From positions 67,214-131,213 of the forward strand of contig NZ_CP088287.1 of the NCBI RefSeq assembly GCF_011516645.4: a stretch of 64,000 bases of DNA, read 5' to 3'. A program made the translations under genes and the position numbers. The DNA is from Bradyrhizobium septentrionale (GTDB taxonomy: Bacteria > Pseudomonadota > Alphaproteobacteria > Rhizobiales > Xanthobacteraceae). This document shows, piece by piece, positions 36,645 to 45,611 of the stretch. The notes below the pieces were generated by a model, which was given only the letters and a program-made list of their open reading frames with translations, had not been told where the DNA came from and did not search any database. Numbering within the stretch: position 1 is the first letter of the stretch; each line of letters starts with the position of its first letter.

Positions 36645-37964
36645 TCATCGCGATTTTGGCCTTTGCAGGTTTTTCAGCAGCGCTTCCGACACGCGGAGGC
36701 TTGGCGCGGTGCCAACCGAACGTTCAGATCGAGGTCCGCCGGCATTCCCCGCGGTCCTCTGCGCATCGAGTTTCGCCCGCAGCAGCGCCATGACCGTCGG
36801 CCAGGTCGAGAATTTACCGTCCCTCGCCCTGTCGGTCAGGCTGCGGAGATACCCTCCGGCGCTGTTGATCTGATCCGCCCGCTGGTAGATCGCGGCCAGC
36901 GTGATCGCCGCATGCTGTTCACCCATGGCCTCACGTGCTTCGCGCCAGGCGCTGGGACTGATCCCCAGTAGCGGCCGAGCAATCTCCGCCGCCGCCAGGA
37001 AGTCACGCCAGTGGCGGATTTCGCCGCCTCGTACCAATTCCAGCAGATTCGGACAGGCATCGAGCACGATTCCCAAGGGCAGCTCACGTTTCGGCAAGCT
37101 CCGAACGTTGTCGGTTTCCTCGACGGTGCAGCTCGCTTCAACCTGTTTTGGAAGGCTATATTCAGATTCAAAATTAGGATCTGGATTTGAATTCTGTATG
37201 TGACGACCAGAATGGGACTCATTGGCGTCCGGATTCTGTGATTTCGTGAATGTTTCCAGCTCCGCGCGTATGTCCGCATAGAGCGCATGCAAATCCATGC
37301 AGACGTCATCTAGAAGCTGCCTGGGCGCCGATCGTGGTAGCCGACCGATAATCGTCTGGTAGTTTTGCTGAACCCTGCCCCAGTTGCCTGGCACCCCCTC
37401 CTCAATGCCGGCCTCAATCAGCTTGACGATGTCCCGGCGCAGCAGCGTGAGGCGTTCCTTTGCAACACGGAACGCCTTCTTCTCGGCCCCAACAGCCTCC
37501 GCTAGGTCCTTGAACTCCTCAGCCCGAGCCACGATCGGCGAGAGGTCGAAGCCATAGGCCTGCTCGATCTCCCCGCTCCGGCCCTTCCGGGCGAAGCGCT
37601 TGCCGTTCGGGCTGTCGCGCCGGACGACTAAACCGCAGTCGACCAGCACAGCGATGTGACGCCGCAGCGTCGTCGCCGGCATGCCGTTGGCCCGCGCCAT
37701 GAGCTGCACGTTTGAGGGCCAAACCACGATCTCGGCATCCCCCGTGAGCGCCGTCTCCGGATGAAAGGTCAGGAGCGCGTTGAGAATCGTGAGCGATCGA
37801 TCCGTCGCGCCTAGAAGTTCCCTCGCCTCCCGGATGTTCTGGAAGACCTGCCACTTGTGCACGATCGCTTCGGGCTTCGCAGTCCGTGCAGCCATCTGAT
37901 TTGAGATTTGGCCGAGCGTCATCGGCCGCCGCCCGAAGGGCGTCGTTGTAATGTGCGTCTCCAT
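36645..37964 (-). CDS. repC: replication initiator RepC
   Basis: A 439-aa RepC: TTPFGRRPMTLGQISNQMAA, RSLTILNALLTFHPETALTG, NVQLMARANGMPATTLRRHI (HTH), YGFDLSPIVARAEEFKDLAE and the conserved C-terminal block (DACPNLLELVRGGEIRHWRD, AAITLAAIYQRADQINSAGG, YLRSLTDRA). RepC is the initiator of RepABC replicons and binds an AT-rich origin inside its own gene; the matching AT-rich stretch is at 37146-37200. The gene is separated from repB by a 262-bp intergene that normally encodes the antisense regulator. Confidence 0.95.
   Translation of the reverse strand: METHITTTPFGRRPMTLGQISNQMAARTAKPEAIVHKWQVFQNIREARELLGATDRSLTILNALLTFHPETALTGDAEIVVWPSNVQLMARANGMPATTLRRHIAVLVDCGLVVRRDSPNGKRFARKGRSGEIEQAYGFDLSPIVARAEEFKDLAEAVGAEKKAFRVAKERLTLLRRDIVKLIEAGIEEGVPGNWGRVQQNYQTIIGRLPRSAPRQLLDDVCMDLHALYADIRAELETFTKSQNPDANESHSGRHIQNSNPDPNFESEYSLPKQVEASCTVEETDNVRSLPKRELPLGIVLDACPNLLELVRGGEIRHWRDFLAAAEIARPLLGISPSAWREAREAMGEQHAAITLAAIYQRADQINSAGGYLRSLTDRARDGKFSTWPTVMALLRAKLDAQRTAGNAGGPRSERSVGTAPSLRVSEALLKNLQRPKSR
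37146..37200. other. candidate oriV: AT-rich segment inside repC
   Basis: The segment includes GGCTATATTCAGATTCAAAA and GGATTTGAATTCTG and is clearly richer in AT than the surrounding repC. In RepABC replicons the origin lies in an AT-rich tract in the middle of repC. It encodes the poorly conserved linker between the two RepC domains. Confidence 0.55.
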
Positions 37965-38068
37965 TTTTCTTCACCTATCGCTAGGCAAAAGAAATCTGCT
38001 CGCCGAAACAGCGCTTATTCCCTCGCGGGACTCTTGACTGCGATTCGGGGAAGTGCGATTCTCAACAC

Positions 38069-38120
38069 TGCTAGGTAGACGAGAAGGGCTTCCGGAATTC
38101 GTTTCGGGGGCCTTTTTCTT
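38069..38120 (+). ncRNA. candidate repABC antisense ctRNA (incA-type)
   Basis: On the strand opposite to repABC, between repB and repC, TTGACT (38034-38039) and GATTCT (38057-38062) at 17-bp spacing could be a promoter. A stem-loop with a T-run follows at 38087-38122. The predicted transcript is about 50 nt, the usual size of RepABC countertranscribed RNAs that down-regulate repC. Promoter match is modest. Confidence 0.5.
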
Positions 38121-38122
38121 TT
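38087..38122 (+). terminator. rho-independent terminator of the ctRNA candidate
   Basis: The stem GGCTTCCG pairs with CGGGGGCC (with G-U pairs), loop about 10 nt, followed by TTTTTCTTTT. Orientation is plus, against the rep operon. Confidence 0.6.
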
Positions 38123-38182
38123 GCGGTTACGTCCTTTCCTTCGTTGCACACAGTGGCAGGGCGACTTTCTTGTCGCCTGCAA

Positions 38183-38216
38183 GGCCAAAACCTTGGCAGC
38201 TGCCAAGGTTTTGGCC
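38183..38216. repeat. 34-bp perfect palindrome in the repB-repC intergene (parS candidate)
   Basis: Half-site GGCCAAAACCTTGGCAG, followed by its exact inverse. RepABC parS sites are palindromes of about 16 bp bound by RepB; the inner AACCTTGGCAG is shared with the palindrome inside repB at 38465. It lies between the ctRNA candidate and the repB stop. Confidence 0.8.
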
Positions 38217-38226
38217 CCGGCCTCAT

Positions 38227-39246
38227 TCACCGGGCTTGCCCGATGAACCGTTCGACGAGCTCTGGCAACTCCTGACGAAGAAAGGTCGCAAACGCCGCTC
38301 CTTGCTCATTTTGCACCTGAATCCTCACGCCGGAGCGCCCGAAAGTGGCCTTGCCAATCACCGGACCGTTCGTCGCTTGGAGTGAGATCTCGTCGGTTGC
38401 CTTCCCATCATCCACCTTGCTTGAAGCCGCGGCGAGAGCGCTCTGAAAGCGTTCGTCGGACGACGAAACCTTGGCAGTTGCCAAGGTTTCTCTTATCCGA
38501 TCCCCCGCTGCGGCATCGCTCTTGACCAACGACGCCAGCAAGGTCCATCGCGGTCGACCCGTCTTCGGAGCCCGGCCGATCGACCGGATCACGTCGTCCG
38601 GAACGACCTGAACGACCGTTCGAAACTTCGTCATTTCCGCATCATCAGCTTTGACCGCAGCCTTGATGTCCCGCGGCCTGAGCCCTTGCGCATCCATCTG
38701 AGCGGCAAATAACGCGCGCTCAATCCAGCTGAGGTCTTGGCGCTCCGAATTCTCAATGCCCTGGACCAATGCCAATTCGTGATCACTCAGGTCGGCCACC
38801 AGTGCGCGGATCGGCATCCCAAGCTCGCGGGCCGCCCGCAGACGCCGGCGTCCGTAAACGACCTGGTAGCGACCGGGATTCGACGGATGATTACGGACAA
38901 GGATTGGAACTTTCTGTCCTTGCTCGCTAAAGGACGTCTTGAAAGCTCTGAAATCCGCCTCGCCGTCGTCGGGCAAACGGTCGATAAACGGGGAGGGGTC
39001 AATTGTGTCCGGCGCCAGCTTTTGGTCGCCGCCCTTCGCAACAAGCGCCTGTAGGCGATCGCGCTCCTCGCGCATCTCCTGGAGCGTGCGCTGGGTCGCG
39101 CCGATGATACCCGCACCAACCCTGCCGAGCGGACGTGGTGGCTCGCCATGTCCGGATGCGGGCGGCGAATCTCGTTCTTCGGCCGCGTTCGCGGACAACG
39201 CGCCGAAGCTAGCGATGATCGACTTGCCTCCCGGCTTCTTAGTCAT
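38227..39246 (-). CDS. repB: partition protein RepB (ParB family)
   Basis: About 339 aa from MTKKPGGKSIIASFGALSAN. The ParB/Spo0J N-terminal domain is clear: VPILVRNHPSNPGRYQVVYG (the GRYQVVYGRRR CTPase motif), GRRRLRAARELGMPIRALVA, HELALVQGIENSERQDLSWI; then an HTH (LRPRDIKAAVKADDAEMTKF) and a C-terminal dimerisation part. It binds parS and works with RepA. The ATG overlaps the repA stop by 4 bp; an in-frame ATG at 39258 is less likely. A parS-like palindrome lies inside the gene. Confidence 0.95.
   Translation of the reverse strand: MTKKPGGKSIIASFGALSANAAEERDSPPASGHGEPPRPLGRVGAGIIGATQRTLQEMREERDRLQALVAKGGDQKLAPDTIDPSPFIDRLPDDGEADFRAFKTSFSEQGQKVPILVRNHPSNPGRYQVVYGRRRLRAARELGMPIRALVADLSDHELALVQGIENSERQDLSWIERALFAAQMDAQGLRPRDIKAAVKADDAEMTKFRTVVQVVPDDVIRSIGRAPKTGRPRWTLLASLVKSDAAAGDRIRETLATAKVSSSDERFQSALAAASSKVDDGKATDEISLQATNGPVIGKATFGRSGVRIQVQNEQGAAFATFLRQELPELVERFIGQAR
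38465..38490. repeat. 26-bp near-perfect palindrome within repB (second parS candidate)
   Basis: GAAACCTTGGCA, two central bases, then TGCCAAGGTTTC: 12-bp arms are exact inverses. It shares the AAACCTTGGCA core with the site at 38183, so RepB likely recognises both. A coding-region parS next to an intergenic one could also tie RepB binding to operon control. Confidence 0.8.
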
Positions 39247-40469
39247 GACCGTCCCCAACTTTGCTTGATCAGATCGAGAATCCTATCGTTCACAGCGTCC
39301 ATGGAATCTTTGGCGCGCCGGAACGTATCGCGCCCGATATTGCCAGACTCGAGTTCGTACAGCGTTCGCTTGGCGAGCCCTGCGCTCTCAACTGCAGTGC
39401 TTTCAACCGCGGTTGGCGCTAGGACATCATCGGCAAACAGATGCCGCAACAATGAGACGACCTGCGCCTGCGCCTGGTCGTTCGGATCGTGGCGGGTGAT
39501 GAGGTAGTGCAGAAAGTCCTGCTGAAGCCGTCCGCCGGCGTCGCGAATAGTCCCGATGAGGCCTTCCATCATCAACAGGAACTGGCTCATCGACATGACG
39601 TCGAGCATGGCTGGATGAACGGTAACGATCATGCCAGTCGAGGCGTAGATGGCGCCGAGTGTGAGGAAGCCTAGGGATGGCGGCGTATCAAGCACGACGA
39701 CGTCGTAGGCGTCTTCCACCTCCGCGATCGCCAGACGCAGCCGCTCGAAGAAGATTTCATCCTTTGGTGCTGACCTCGTTGCGAGCACACGCGGTGTTTC
39801 GTGCTCGTATTCCATGACTTCGATATTGCCCGGAACAAGATCAATGCCGGGGAAGTAGGTCTTGCGCACGATATCGGCCATCGGCCGGCGCTCCGGCCCA
39901 TAGCGTAGCGTAGCGTAAATCGTCTCATTCTCGCCGACGTCAACCTCCGGCTGCGCACCGAACATTGCCGAAAGCGAAGCTTGCGGATCGAGATCAATCG
40001 CCAGAACGCGGTAGCCATTCAGCGCTAGGTAGTGGGCGAGGTGCGCAGCCGTCGTCGTCTTCGCACTGCCGCCTTTGAAGTTGACGACGCCGATAATCTG
40101 CAGGTGGTCGCCATCACGCCGATGGGGGAGAAAGCGGAGCGCTTCTAACGGTCTCTGCTCCGCAAGCAGACGCCTGAGTTCGTTGACCTGGTCGAGCGTG
40201 TAAACGCGATAATTGTTGTCGAGGCGTGTGGGCAGCGGCCCCTTGCCCTCCGACGACAGGGTGCGTAGCAACGCACGCAGCGTCGCTTCGGAGAGCGAGA
40301 TCAGCTTCGAGACTTCATGCGTCATGAACCGCCGGAGGGTCTTTTGCGCCTCGGGCGGGTACATTTTCTCGCGAATCGACTGAAGCTGACCCGACAGCAA
40401 CGCGGCGTGCCGTATGATCTTGTCTTCGGGTGCTTCAGGACTCGCAGCAATCGCACTTTGCCTTCGCAT
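39243..40469 (-). CDS. repA: partition ATPase RepA (ParA family)
   Basis: A 408-aa protein: the N-terminal DNA-binding region (TLRRFMTHEVSKLISLSEAT, RLDNNYRVYTLDQVNELRRL), then deviant Walker A VNFKGGSAKTTTAAHLAHYL (about residue 128), VLAIDLDPQASLSAMFGAQP, DVVVLDTPPSLGFLTLGAIY (Walker B) and the ParA-type VHPAMLDVMSMSQFL segment. RepA pairs with RepB for partition and represses the operon promoter upstream of 40469. First gene of the minus-strand repABC operon. Confidence 0.95.
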   Translation of the reverse strand: MRRQSAIAASPEAPEDKIIRHAALLSGQLQSIREKMYPPEAQKTLRRFMTHEVSKLISLSEATLRALLRTLSSEGKGPLPTRLDNNYRVYTLDQVNELRRLLAEQRPLEALRFLPHRRDGDHLQIIGVVNFKGGSAKTTTAAHLAHYLALNGYRVLAIDLDPQASLSAMFGAQPEVDVGENETIYATLRYGPERRPMADIVRKTYFPGIDLVPGNIEVMEYEHETPRVLATRSAPKDEIFFERLRLAIAEVEDAYDVVVLDTPPSLGFLTLGAIYASTGMIVTVHPAMLDVMSMSQFLLMMEGLIGTIRDAGGRLQQDFLHYLITRHDPNDQAQAQVVSLLRHLFADDVLAPTAVESTAVESAGLAKRTLYELESGNIGRDTFRRAKDSMDAVNDRILDLIKQSWGRS

Positions 40470-40685
40470 TCGAACTTGAACCCTCTTTTCGGGTTATAGC
40501 CCGCAAATCGCCATCAACCCGATTTGAGGATGGACATGATTTTGCGATTCCGTCCAGCCAATTAAAGTTAACGAGGCGTTAACCCTCGTGCCAGAGTTGC
40601 GCCTCTCAGCTGGGCTAGTCTCCTGAATCATCAAACGAATTCAATGCCATGCCGGCGCGCGGCCGTTTATAAACTCCAGCCGAGA

Positions 40686-40703
40686 CACTCATACTTTTAT
40701 TAG
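40686..40703. repeat. 18-bp direct repeat, copy 1
   Basis: CACTCATACTTTTATTAG; the second copy at 40784-40801 differs in one base and lies 98 bp further. Probably regulatory because it is in the divergent rep/tra promoter region. Confidence 0.75.
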
Positions 40704-40783
40704 GGTTCAAAGCCCAAATTTCCGCGTTGCGAGACCGTTTTCGGGGCCATTTTGCCCCGACTCACCCCCGCAGGCGCGAATCG

Positions 40784-40801
40784 CACTCATAATTTTATTA
40801 G
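40784..40801. repeat. 18-bp direct repeat, copy 2
   Basis: CACTCATAATTTTATTAG; 17 of 18 bases equal copy 1 at 40686. It ends 63 bp before the traI start. Confidence 0.75.
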
Positions 40802-40833
40802 TCGCGCCGCCCTGACGATGATGGCCTTTAGGC

Positions 40834-40856
40834 CTCCGAACTCGAGAGATTCGGAG
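40834..40856 (+). promoter_or_regulatory. hairpin sequestering the traI ribosome binding site
   Basis: CTCCGAA (40834-40840) is the exact inverse of TTCGGAG (40850-40856), with a 9-base loop. The right arm contains the GGAG eight bases before the traI ATG. In the RNA this would pair the Shine-Dalgarno; alternatively the DNA palindrome could be a regulator site. Confidence 0.5.
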
Positions 40857-40864
40857 CAATACGC

Positions 40865-41512
40865 ATGCGGGCAATCGCCGTCCCACCCAAAACATACAGT
40901 AACTCGGCCGTCCTGCTCGATTCGATGCATAGATTTCGCGCCCGCGCCTTCCGCGAGCGTATGAACTGGGAGGTCGAGGTTCGGGACGGCCGAGAAGCCG
41001 ACCAGTTCGACAATTGCCGGCCGACCTACATCCTGACTTTATCCGATCGGAGCGAGGTCACGGGCTGCGCCCGATTGCTGCCGGCGACCGGACCGAACGT
41101 GCTGTCGGTGCCCCTTCCTGAACTCATAGCGTCGGGACTGTTCAAGCCCCACGCCGCTATGATCGAGAGCTCGCGCTTCTGCGTCGATACGTCGATCGAG
41201 GCGGGGAGGGGCAGGGCAGGGCAGGCGCTCCATGACGCCACCTGGACGATGTTCGCCGCGATCATCGAATGGTCGATGGCGAACGGCTATTCCGAGCTCG
41301 TCACCGTGACCGATGTCCGCATCGAACAGATCCTGCGCCGCGCGGGATGGCCCATGGCGCGGATCGGAGAACCCAAGCCGATCGGCAATACGGCGGCGAC
41401 GGCGGCCCGCTGCCCACCGGCCAGGCGAGCTTCGAACGTGTGCGGCCGGAAGGTTACGCCTTTTCGATCTACCCGCTCCGGCATGCGGCTTGAGGGGAGT
41501 CCGTCGCGATGA
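40865..41512 (+). pseudogene. traI: TraI/LuxI-type acyl-homoserine lactone synthase, frameshifted C terminus
   Basis: The LuxI fold is clear: RFRARAFRERMNWEVEVRDG (with conserved Arg/Phe/Trp), CRPTYILTLSDRSEVTGCAR, RLLPATGPNVL, MIESSRFCVDTS (the E-x-SRF motif) and EWSMANGYSELVTVTDVRIE. After GEPKPIGNTAA the frame is off. The expected tail (DGGPLPTGQASFERVRPEGY, then AFSIYPLRHAA, stop at 41493) is encoded in another frame, so one base is missing near 41397. AHL made by TraI activates TraR in RepABC conjugative plasmids. Whether the altered 37-residue tail abolishes activity is unknown. First gene of the trb operon, with trbB starting at 41509. Confidence 0.88.
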
Positions 41513-42477
41513 CGCAACTGCGTTCCCATCCGCGCCTGATCCGCAAGCTGCAGGAAGCCCTCGGCGACCAGCTCTGCGTCGCCCTCGATGATGCTTCGGT
41601 GGTGGAGATCATGCTCAACCCGGACGGCCGACTGTTCATCGAACGGCTCGGCCACGGCATGGCTGCCGCCGGGGAGATGACCGCGGCCGCCGCGGAGATC
41701 GTCATCGGCAGCGTGGCGCATGCGCTCAATTCCGAAGCCGACGACGAGCAGCCGATCATCTCCGGCGAATTGCCGATTGGCGGCCACAGGTTCGAGGGGT
41801 TGCTGCCCCCGATCGTCAAGGCGCCGACCTTCACGATCCGCCGGCGCGCCTCGCGGCTGATACCGCTCGACGACTATGTGAAGAGCCGGGTGATGACGGA
41901 GCGCCAGGCCGACATCATTCGTAACGCCGTCGCCTCGCGCCTCAACATCGTCATTTCTGGCGGCACCGGCTCCGGCAAGACGACGCTGGCGAACGCCGTC
42001 ATCGCGGAGATCGCCAAAACCGCACCGGAGGATCGCATCCTGATCCTGGAGGACACCGCCGAGATCCAGTGTCCGGCCGACAACATCGTCGCGCTGCACA
42101 CCAGCGACACCGTCGACATGGCCCGGCTCCTCAAGAGCACCATGCGGCTCCGGCCCGACCGCATCATCGTCGGCGAGGTTCGCGACGGCGCCGCGCTTAC
42201 TCTGTTGAAGGCCTGGAACACGGGGCATCCCGGTGGCGTCGCCACGGTCCACGCCAACACCGCCGAGTCGGCCCTGCGCCGACTCGAGCAGCTCACTGCC
42301 GAAGCGAGCCAGCAGCCGATGCGTGAAGTGATCGGCGAAGCTGTCGACCTCATCGTCTCGATCGAGCGGACCACGAGCGGCCGCGTCCTGCGCGACATCC
42401 TCCACGTCGAGGGCTTCGTCAACGACCGCTACCAGACCGAATCCTATGTCCCAAAGGCGCAAGCCGATGTCGTCTGA
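41509..42477 (+). CDS. trbB: conjugal transfer ATPase TrbB (VirB11 family)
   Basis: A 322-aa secretion ATPase. The N-terminal domain ([20 protein letters not shown]) is followed by Walker [17 protein letters not shown] (about residue 150), an Asp box ([14 protein letters not shown]), Walker [18 protein letters not shown] and the His box [19 protein letters not shown]. It forms a hexameric ring at the inner membrane powering pilus assembly and substrate export of the P-type T4SS. The stop overlaps the trbC start region. Confidence 0.95.
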   Translation: MTQLRSHPRLIRKLQEALGDQLCVALDDASVVEIMLNPDGRLFIERLGHGMAAAGEMTAAAAEIVIGSVAHALNSEADDEQPIISGELPIGGHRFEGLLPPIVKAPTFTIRRRASRLIPLDDYVKSRVMTERQADIIRNAVASRLNIVISGGTGSGKTTLANAVIAEIAKTAPEDRILILEDTAEIQCPADNIVALHTSDTVDMARLLKSTMRLRPDRIIVGEVRDGAALTLLKAWNTGHPGGVATVHANTAESALRRLEQLTAEASQQPMREVIGEAVDLIVSIERTTSGRVLRDILHVEGFVNDRYQTESYVPKAQADVV

Positions 42478-42856
42478 ACGCCTTGCCGCCCACATCCTAT
42501 TGGGGCTCGCGCTCGGCCTCCTGATCGCTCATCCGGCGCTTGCCTCCTCGGGCGGCAGCCTGCCGTGGGAAAGTCCGCTCGAGCAGATCCAGAAATCCAT
42601 CACCGGCCCGGTCGCCGGCTTCATCGCGCTCGCGGCCGTGGCGGTCGCCGGCGGCATGCTGATCTTCGGCGGCGAGCTCAACGATTTCGCGCGGCGGCTG
42701 ATTTACATTGTGCTTGTCGCCGGCATCCTGCTCGGTGCTACGCAGATCGTCGCCCTGTTCGGCTCGACCGGCGCCTCGATCGGCACGGTTGCGACCGCCA
42801 CAACGGCCGCCCCCGTCTCGCCCGGCAGCCGGGCAGGGGAGGCGGCACATGGCTGA
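42467..42856 (+). CDS. trbC: TrbC, conjugative pilin (VirB2 family)
   Basis: About 129 aa: a hydrophobic signal sequence ([17 protein letters not shown]), the pilin region [20 protein letters not shown], then two membrane segments ([20 protein letters not shown] and [20 protein letters not shown]). TrbC is processed and cyclised in IncP-type systems. The ATG at 42467 has AAAGG about nine bases upstream; an in-frame ATG at 42446 has no clear RBS. Overlaps trbB by about 11 bp. Confidence 0.92.
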   Translation: MSSERLAAHILLGLALGLLIAHPALASSGGSLPWESPLEQIQKSITGPVAGFIALAAVAVAGGMLIFGGELNDFARRLIYIVLVAGILLGATQIVALFGSTGASIGTVATATTAAPVSPGSRAGEAAHG

Positions 42857-43148
42857 AGCCGGCTCCGCTCTCGCCCGCTCGCGCATTCACCGCGCCCTTT
42901 CGCGCCCCAACCTGCTGATGGGCGCCGACCGCGAACTCGTGCTGCTGACGGGGTTTGCGGCCGTCATCCTGATTTTCGTGGTGCTCACCTGGTACGCGGC
43001 GCTGTTCGGCATCGCGATCTGGACCTTCACCGTCGGTCTGCTGCGGATGATGGCGAAGGCCGATCCGGCGATGCGGCGCGTCTACATGCGTCATGTCGGC
43101 TACCGCCAGCTCTATCGCCCGACCTCATCGCCCTGGCGGCGCTTCTGA
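42849..43148 (+). CDS. trbD: TrbD (VirB3 family)
   Basis: A 99-aa protein: [20 protein letters not shown] (typical VirB3 start), a long hydrophobic segment ([20 protein letters not shown]), then [20 protein letters not shown]. Inner-membrane component working with TrbE. GGGGAGG precedes the ATG, which overlaps the trbC stop by 8 bp. Confidence 0.92.
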   Translation: MAEAGSALARSRIHRALSRPNLLMGADRELVLLTGFAAVILIFVVLTWYAALFGIAIWTFTVGLLRMMAKADPAMRRVYMRHVGYRQLYRPTSSPWRRF

Positions 43149-43157
43149 GGATCGAGC

Positions 43158-45611
43158 ATGGTTGCGCTGCATTCCTTCCGCCATTCCGGTCCGTCCTTCG
43201 CCGATCTCGTGCCTTACGCGGGACTGGTCGACGACGGCATCGTCCTGCTTAAGGACGGATCGTTGATGGCCGGCTGGTATTTCGCCGGGCCGGACTCGGA
43301 GAGCTCGACCGACGCCGAGCGCAACGACGTCTCCCGCCAGATCAACGCCATCCTGGCCCGCCTCGGCTCGGGCTGGATGATCCAGGTCGAGGCGCTGCGC
43401 ATTCCGACCACGGACTATCCCGCCCGCAAGGACGGCCATTTTCCCGACGCGGTCACGCGCGAGATCGACGAGGAGCGGCGCGCGCATTTCGAACGGGAGA
43501 GCGGACATTACGAAAGCCGCCACGCCCTGATCCTGAGCTGGCGGCCGCCGGAGCGGCGTAAGTCGGGGCTCGCCAAATACGTCTATTCCGACAAGGACAG
43601 CCGCTCGGCGAGTTTTGCCGACACGGCGCTCGGCAATTTCAGGGCCTCGGTCCGCGAGATCGAGCAATATCTGTCGAACCTGCTCTCGATCCAGCGCATG
43701 CGGACCCGCACAGTCGAGGAGCGCGGTGGGTCCCGCAGCGCACGCTATGACGAACTCTTTCAGTTCGTGCGCTTCTGCATCACCGGCGAAAACCATCCGG
43801 TTCGGCTGCCCGAGGTCCCGATGTACCTCGACTGGCTCGTCACCGCCGAATATCAGCACGGGCTGACGCCGACGGTCGACGGCCGCTATGTCGGCGTGGT
43901 GGCGATCGACGGCCTGCCGGCCGAGAGCTGGCCCGGCATCCTGAACATCCTCGACCTGATGCCGCTGACCTACCGCTGGTCATCGCGCTTCATGTTCCTC
44001 GACGAGATCGAAGCGCGCGAACGGCTCGAGCGCACCCGGAAGAAATGGCAGCAGAAGGTCCGGCCCTTCTTCGACCAGCTGTTCCAGACCCAGTCGCGTT
44101 CGGTCGACCAGGACGCCATGGCCATGGTCGCCGAGACGCAGGACGCAATCGCGGAAGCCGCCTCGCAGCTCGTCGCTTACGGCTACTACACGCCCGTCAT
44201 CGTGCTGCAGGATCACGATGCCGAACGGCTACGCGAGAAGTGCGAGGGCATTCGCCGGGTCGTCCAGGCCGAGGGTTTTGGCGCCCGCATCGAGACGCTG
44301 AACGCCACGGAGGCCTTTCTCGGCTCGTTGCCCGGCAACTGGTATGCGAACGTCCGCGAGCCACTGATCCACACCCGCAACCTCGCCGACCTCCTGCCGC
44401 TCAATTCTGTCTGGTCGGGAAGCCCGGTCGCGCCATGCCCGTTCTATCCGGAAAGTTCACCGCCGCTGATGCAGGTCGCATCCGGCTCGACGCCGTTCCG
44501 GCTGAACCTTCACACCGACGACGTCGGTCACAGCCTGATCTTCGGTCCGACCGGCTCGGGCAAATCGACCCTGCTGGCGCTGATCGCCGCGCAATTCCGC
44601 CGCTACAGGGACGCGCAGATCTTCGCCTTCGACAAGGGCCGGTCGTTGATGCCGCTGACGCTCGCGGCCGGCGGCGATCACTATGAGATCGGCGGCGGGG
44701 CCGGGGAGGGGATACAGTTCGCCTTCTGCCCGCTCGCCGAACTTGCGACCGACGCCGACCGCGCCTGGGCGTCGGAATGGATCGAGACACTCGTGGTGCT
44801 GCAGGGCGTCAGCGTCACGCCGGATCATCGCAATGCCATCTCGCGCCAGGTCGCCCTCATGGCGGCGGCACCGGGACGGTCGCTCGCCGATTTCGTGTCG
44901 GGCGTGCAGATGCGCGAGATCAAGGACGCGTTGCACCACTACACGGTCGACGGCCCGATGGGGCACCTGCTCGACGCCGAGCGCGATGGGCTGACCCTCG
45001 GCGGCTTCCAGACTTTCGAGATCGAGGAGCTGATGAACATGGGCGAGCGCAGCCTCGTGCCCGTGCTCACCTATCTGTTCCGGAGGATCGAGAAGCGCCT
45101 GATCGGCGCACCCAGCCTTATTCTGCTCGACGAGGCCTGGCTGATGCTGGGTCATCCCGTCTTCCGCGACAAGATCCGCGAATGGCTGAAGGTGCTGCGC
45201 AAGGCCAATTGCGCCGTCGTGCTCGCCACCCAGTCGATCTCGGACGCCGAGCGTTCCGGCATTATCGACGTGCTGAAGGAATCCTGCCCGACGAAGATCT
45301 GCCTGCCGAACGGAGCGGCGCGCGAACCAGGAACGCGCGAGTTCTATGAACGCCTCGGCTTCAACGAGCGCCAGGTCGAGATCGTCTCGAACGCGATCCC
45401 GAAGCGCGAATATTACGTCACCTCTCCCGCCGGCCGGCGTCTGTTCGAGATGGCGCTGGGTCCGGTCGCGCTCGCCTTCGTCGGCGCGTCCGGACGGGAC
45501 GATCTCAAACGCATCACGGAACTCAAGACAGCGCACGGCCGCACCTGGCCGGCAAACTGGCTCCAGACCAGGGGGATCGCTCATGCCGATACGCTACTCG
45601 CCCATGACTAG
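43158..45611 (+). CDS. trbE: TrbE ATPase (VirB4 family)
   Basis: An 817-aa ATPase. The N-terminal CagE/TrbE domain is followed by Walker A LIFGPTGSGKSTLLALIAAQ (about residue 463), FAFDKGRSLMPLTLAAGG, and the C-terminal motor with Walker B PSLILLDEAWLMLG and VVLATQSISDAERSGIIDVL. TrbE energises pilin dislocation and secretion. Length is normal for the family. It overlaps the trbJ start. Confidence 0.96.
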   Translation: MVALHSFRHSGPSFADLVPYAGLVDDGIVLLKDGSLMAGWYFAGPDSESSTDAERNDVSRQINAILARLGSGWMIQVEALRIPTTDYPARKDGHFPDAVTREIDEERRAHFERESGHYESRHALILSWRPPERRKSGLAKYVYSDKDSRSASFADTALGNFRASVREIEQYLSNLLSIQRMRTRTVEERGGSRSARYDELFQFVRFCITGENHPVRLPEVPMYLDWLVTAEYQHGLTPTVDGRYVGVVAIDGLPAESWPGILNILDLMPLTYRWSSRFMFLDEIEARERLERTRKKWQQKVRPFFDQLFQTQSRSVDQDAMAMVAETQDAIAEAASQLVAYGYYTPVIVLQDHDAERLREKCEGIRRVVQAEGFGARIETLNATEAFLGSLPGNWYANVREPLIHTRNLADLLPLNSVWSGSPVAPCPFYPESSPPLMQVASGSTPFRLNLHTDDVGHSLIFGPTGSGKSTLLALIAAQFRRYRDAQIFAFDKGRSLMPLTLAAGGDHYEIGGGAGEGIQFAFCPLAELATDADRAWASEWIETLVVLQGVSVTPDHRNAISRQVALMAAAPGRSLADFVSGVQMREIKDALHHYTVDGPMGHLLDAERDGLTLGGFQTFEIEELMNMGERSLVPVLTYLFRRIEKRLIGAPSLILLDEAWLMLGHPVFRDKIREWLKVLRKANCAVVLATQSISDAERSGIIDVLKESCPTKICLPNGAAREPGTREFYERLGFNERQVEIVSNAIPKREYYVTSPAGRRLFEMALGPVALAFVGASGRDDLKRITELKTAHGRTWPANWLQTRGIAHADTLLAHD

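Larger units (their letters stand above)
40470..40864. other. divergent repA-traI control region
   Basis: 395 bp with no coding frame of note. It holds an 18-bp direct repeat pair (40686, 40784), short inverted repeats (GGCCTTTAGGCC near 40823) and the hairpin over the traI ribosome site at 40834-40856. The repA promoter and operator must lie in the part nearest 40470. I see no standard tra box. Confidence 0.6.

Noticed and set aside
40470..40864. A classical tra box (18-bp palindrome) upstream of traI
   Set aside because: No sequence close to the known ATGTGCAGATCTGCACAT-type box is visible; only unrelated repeats and the RBS hairpin.
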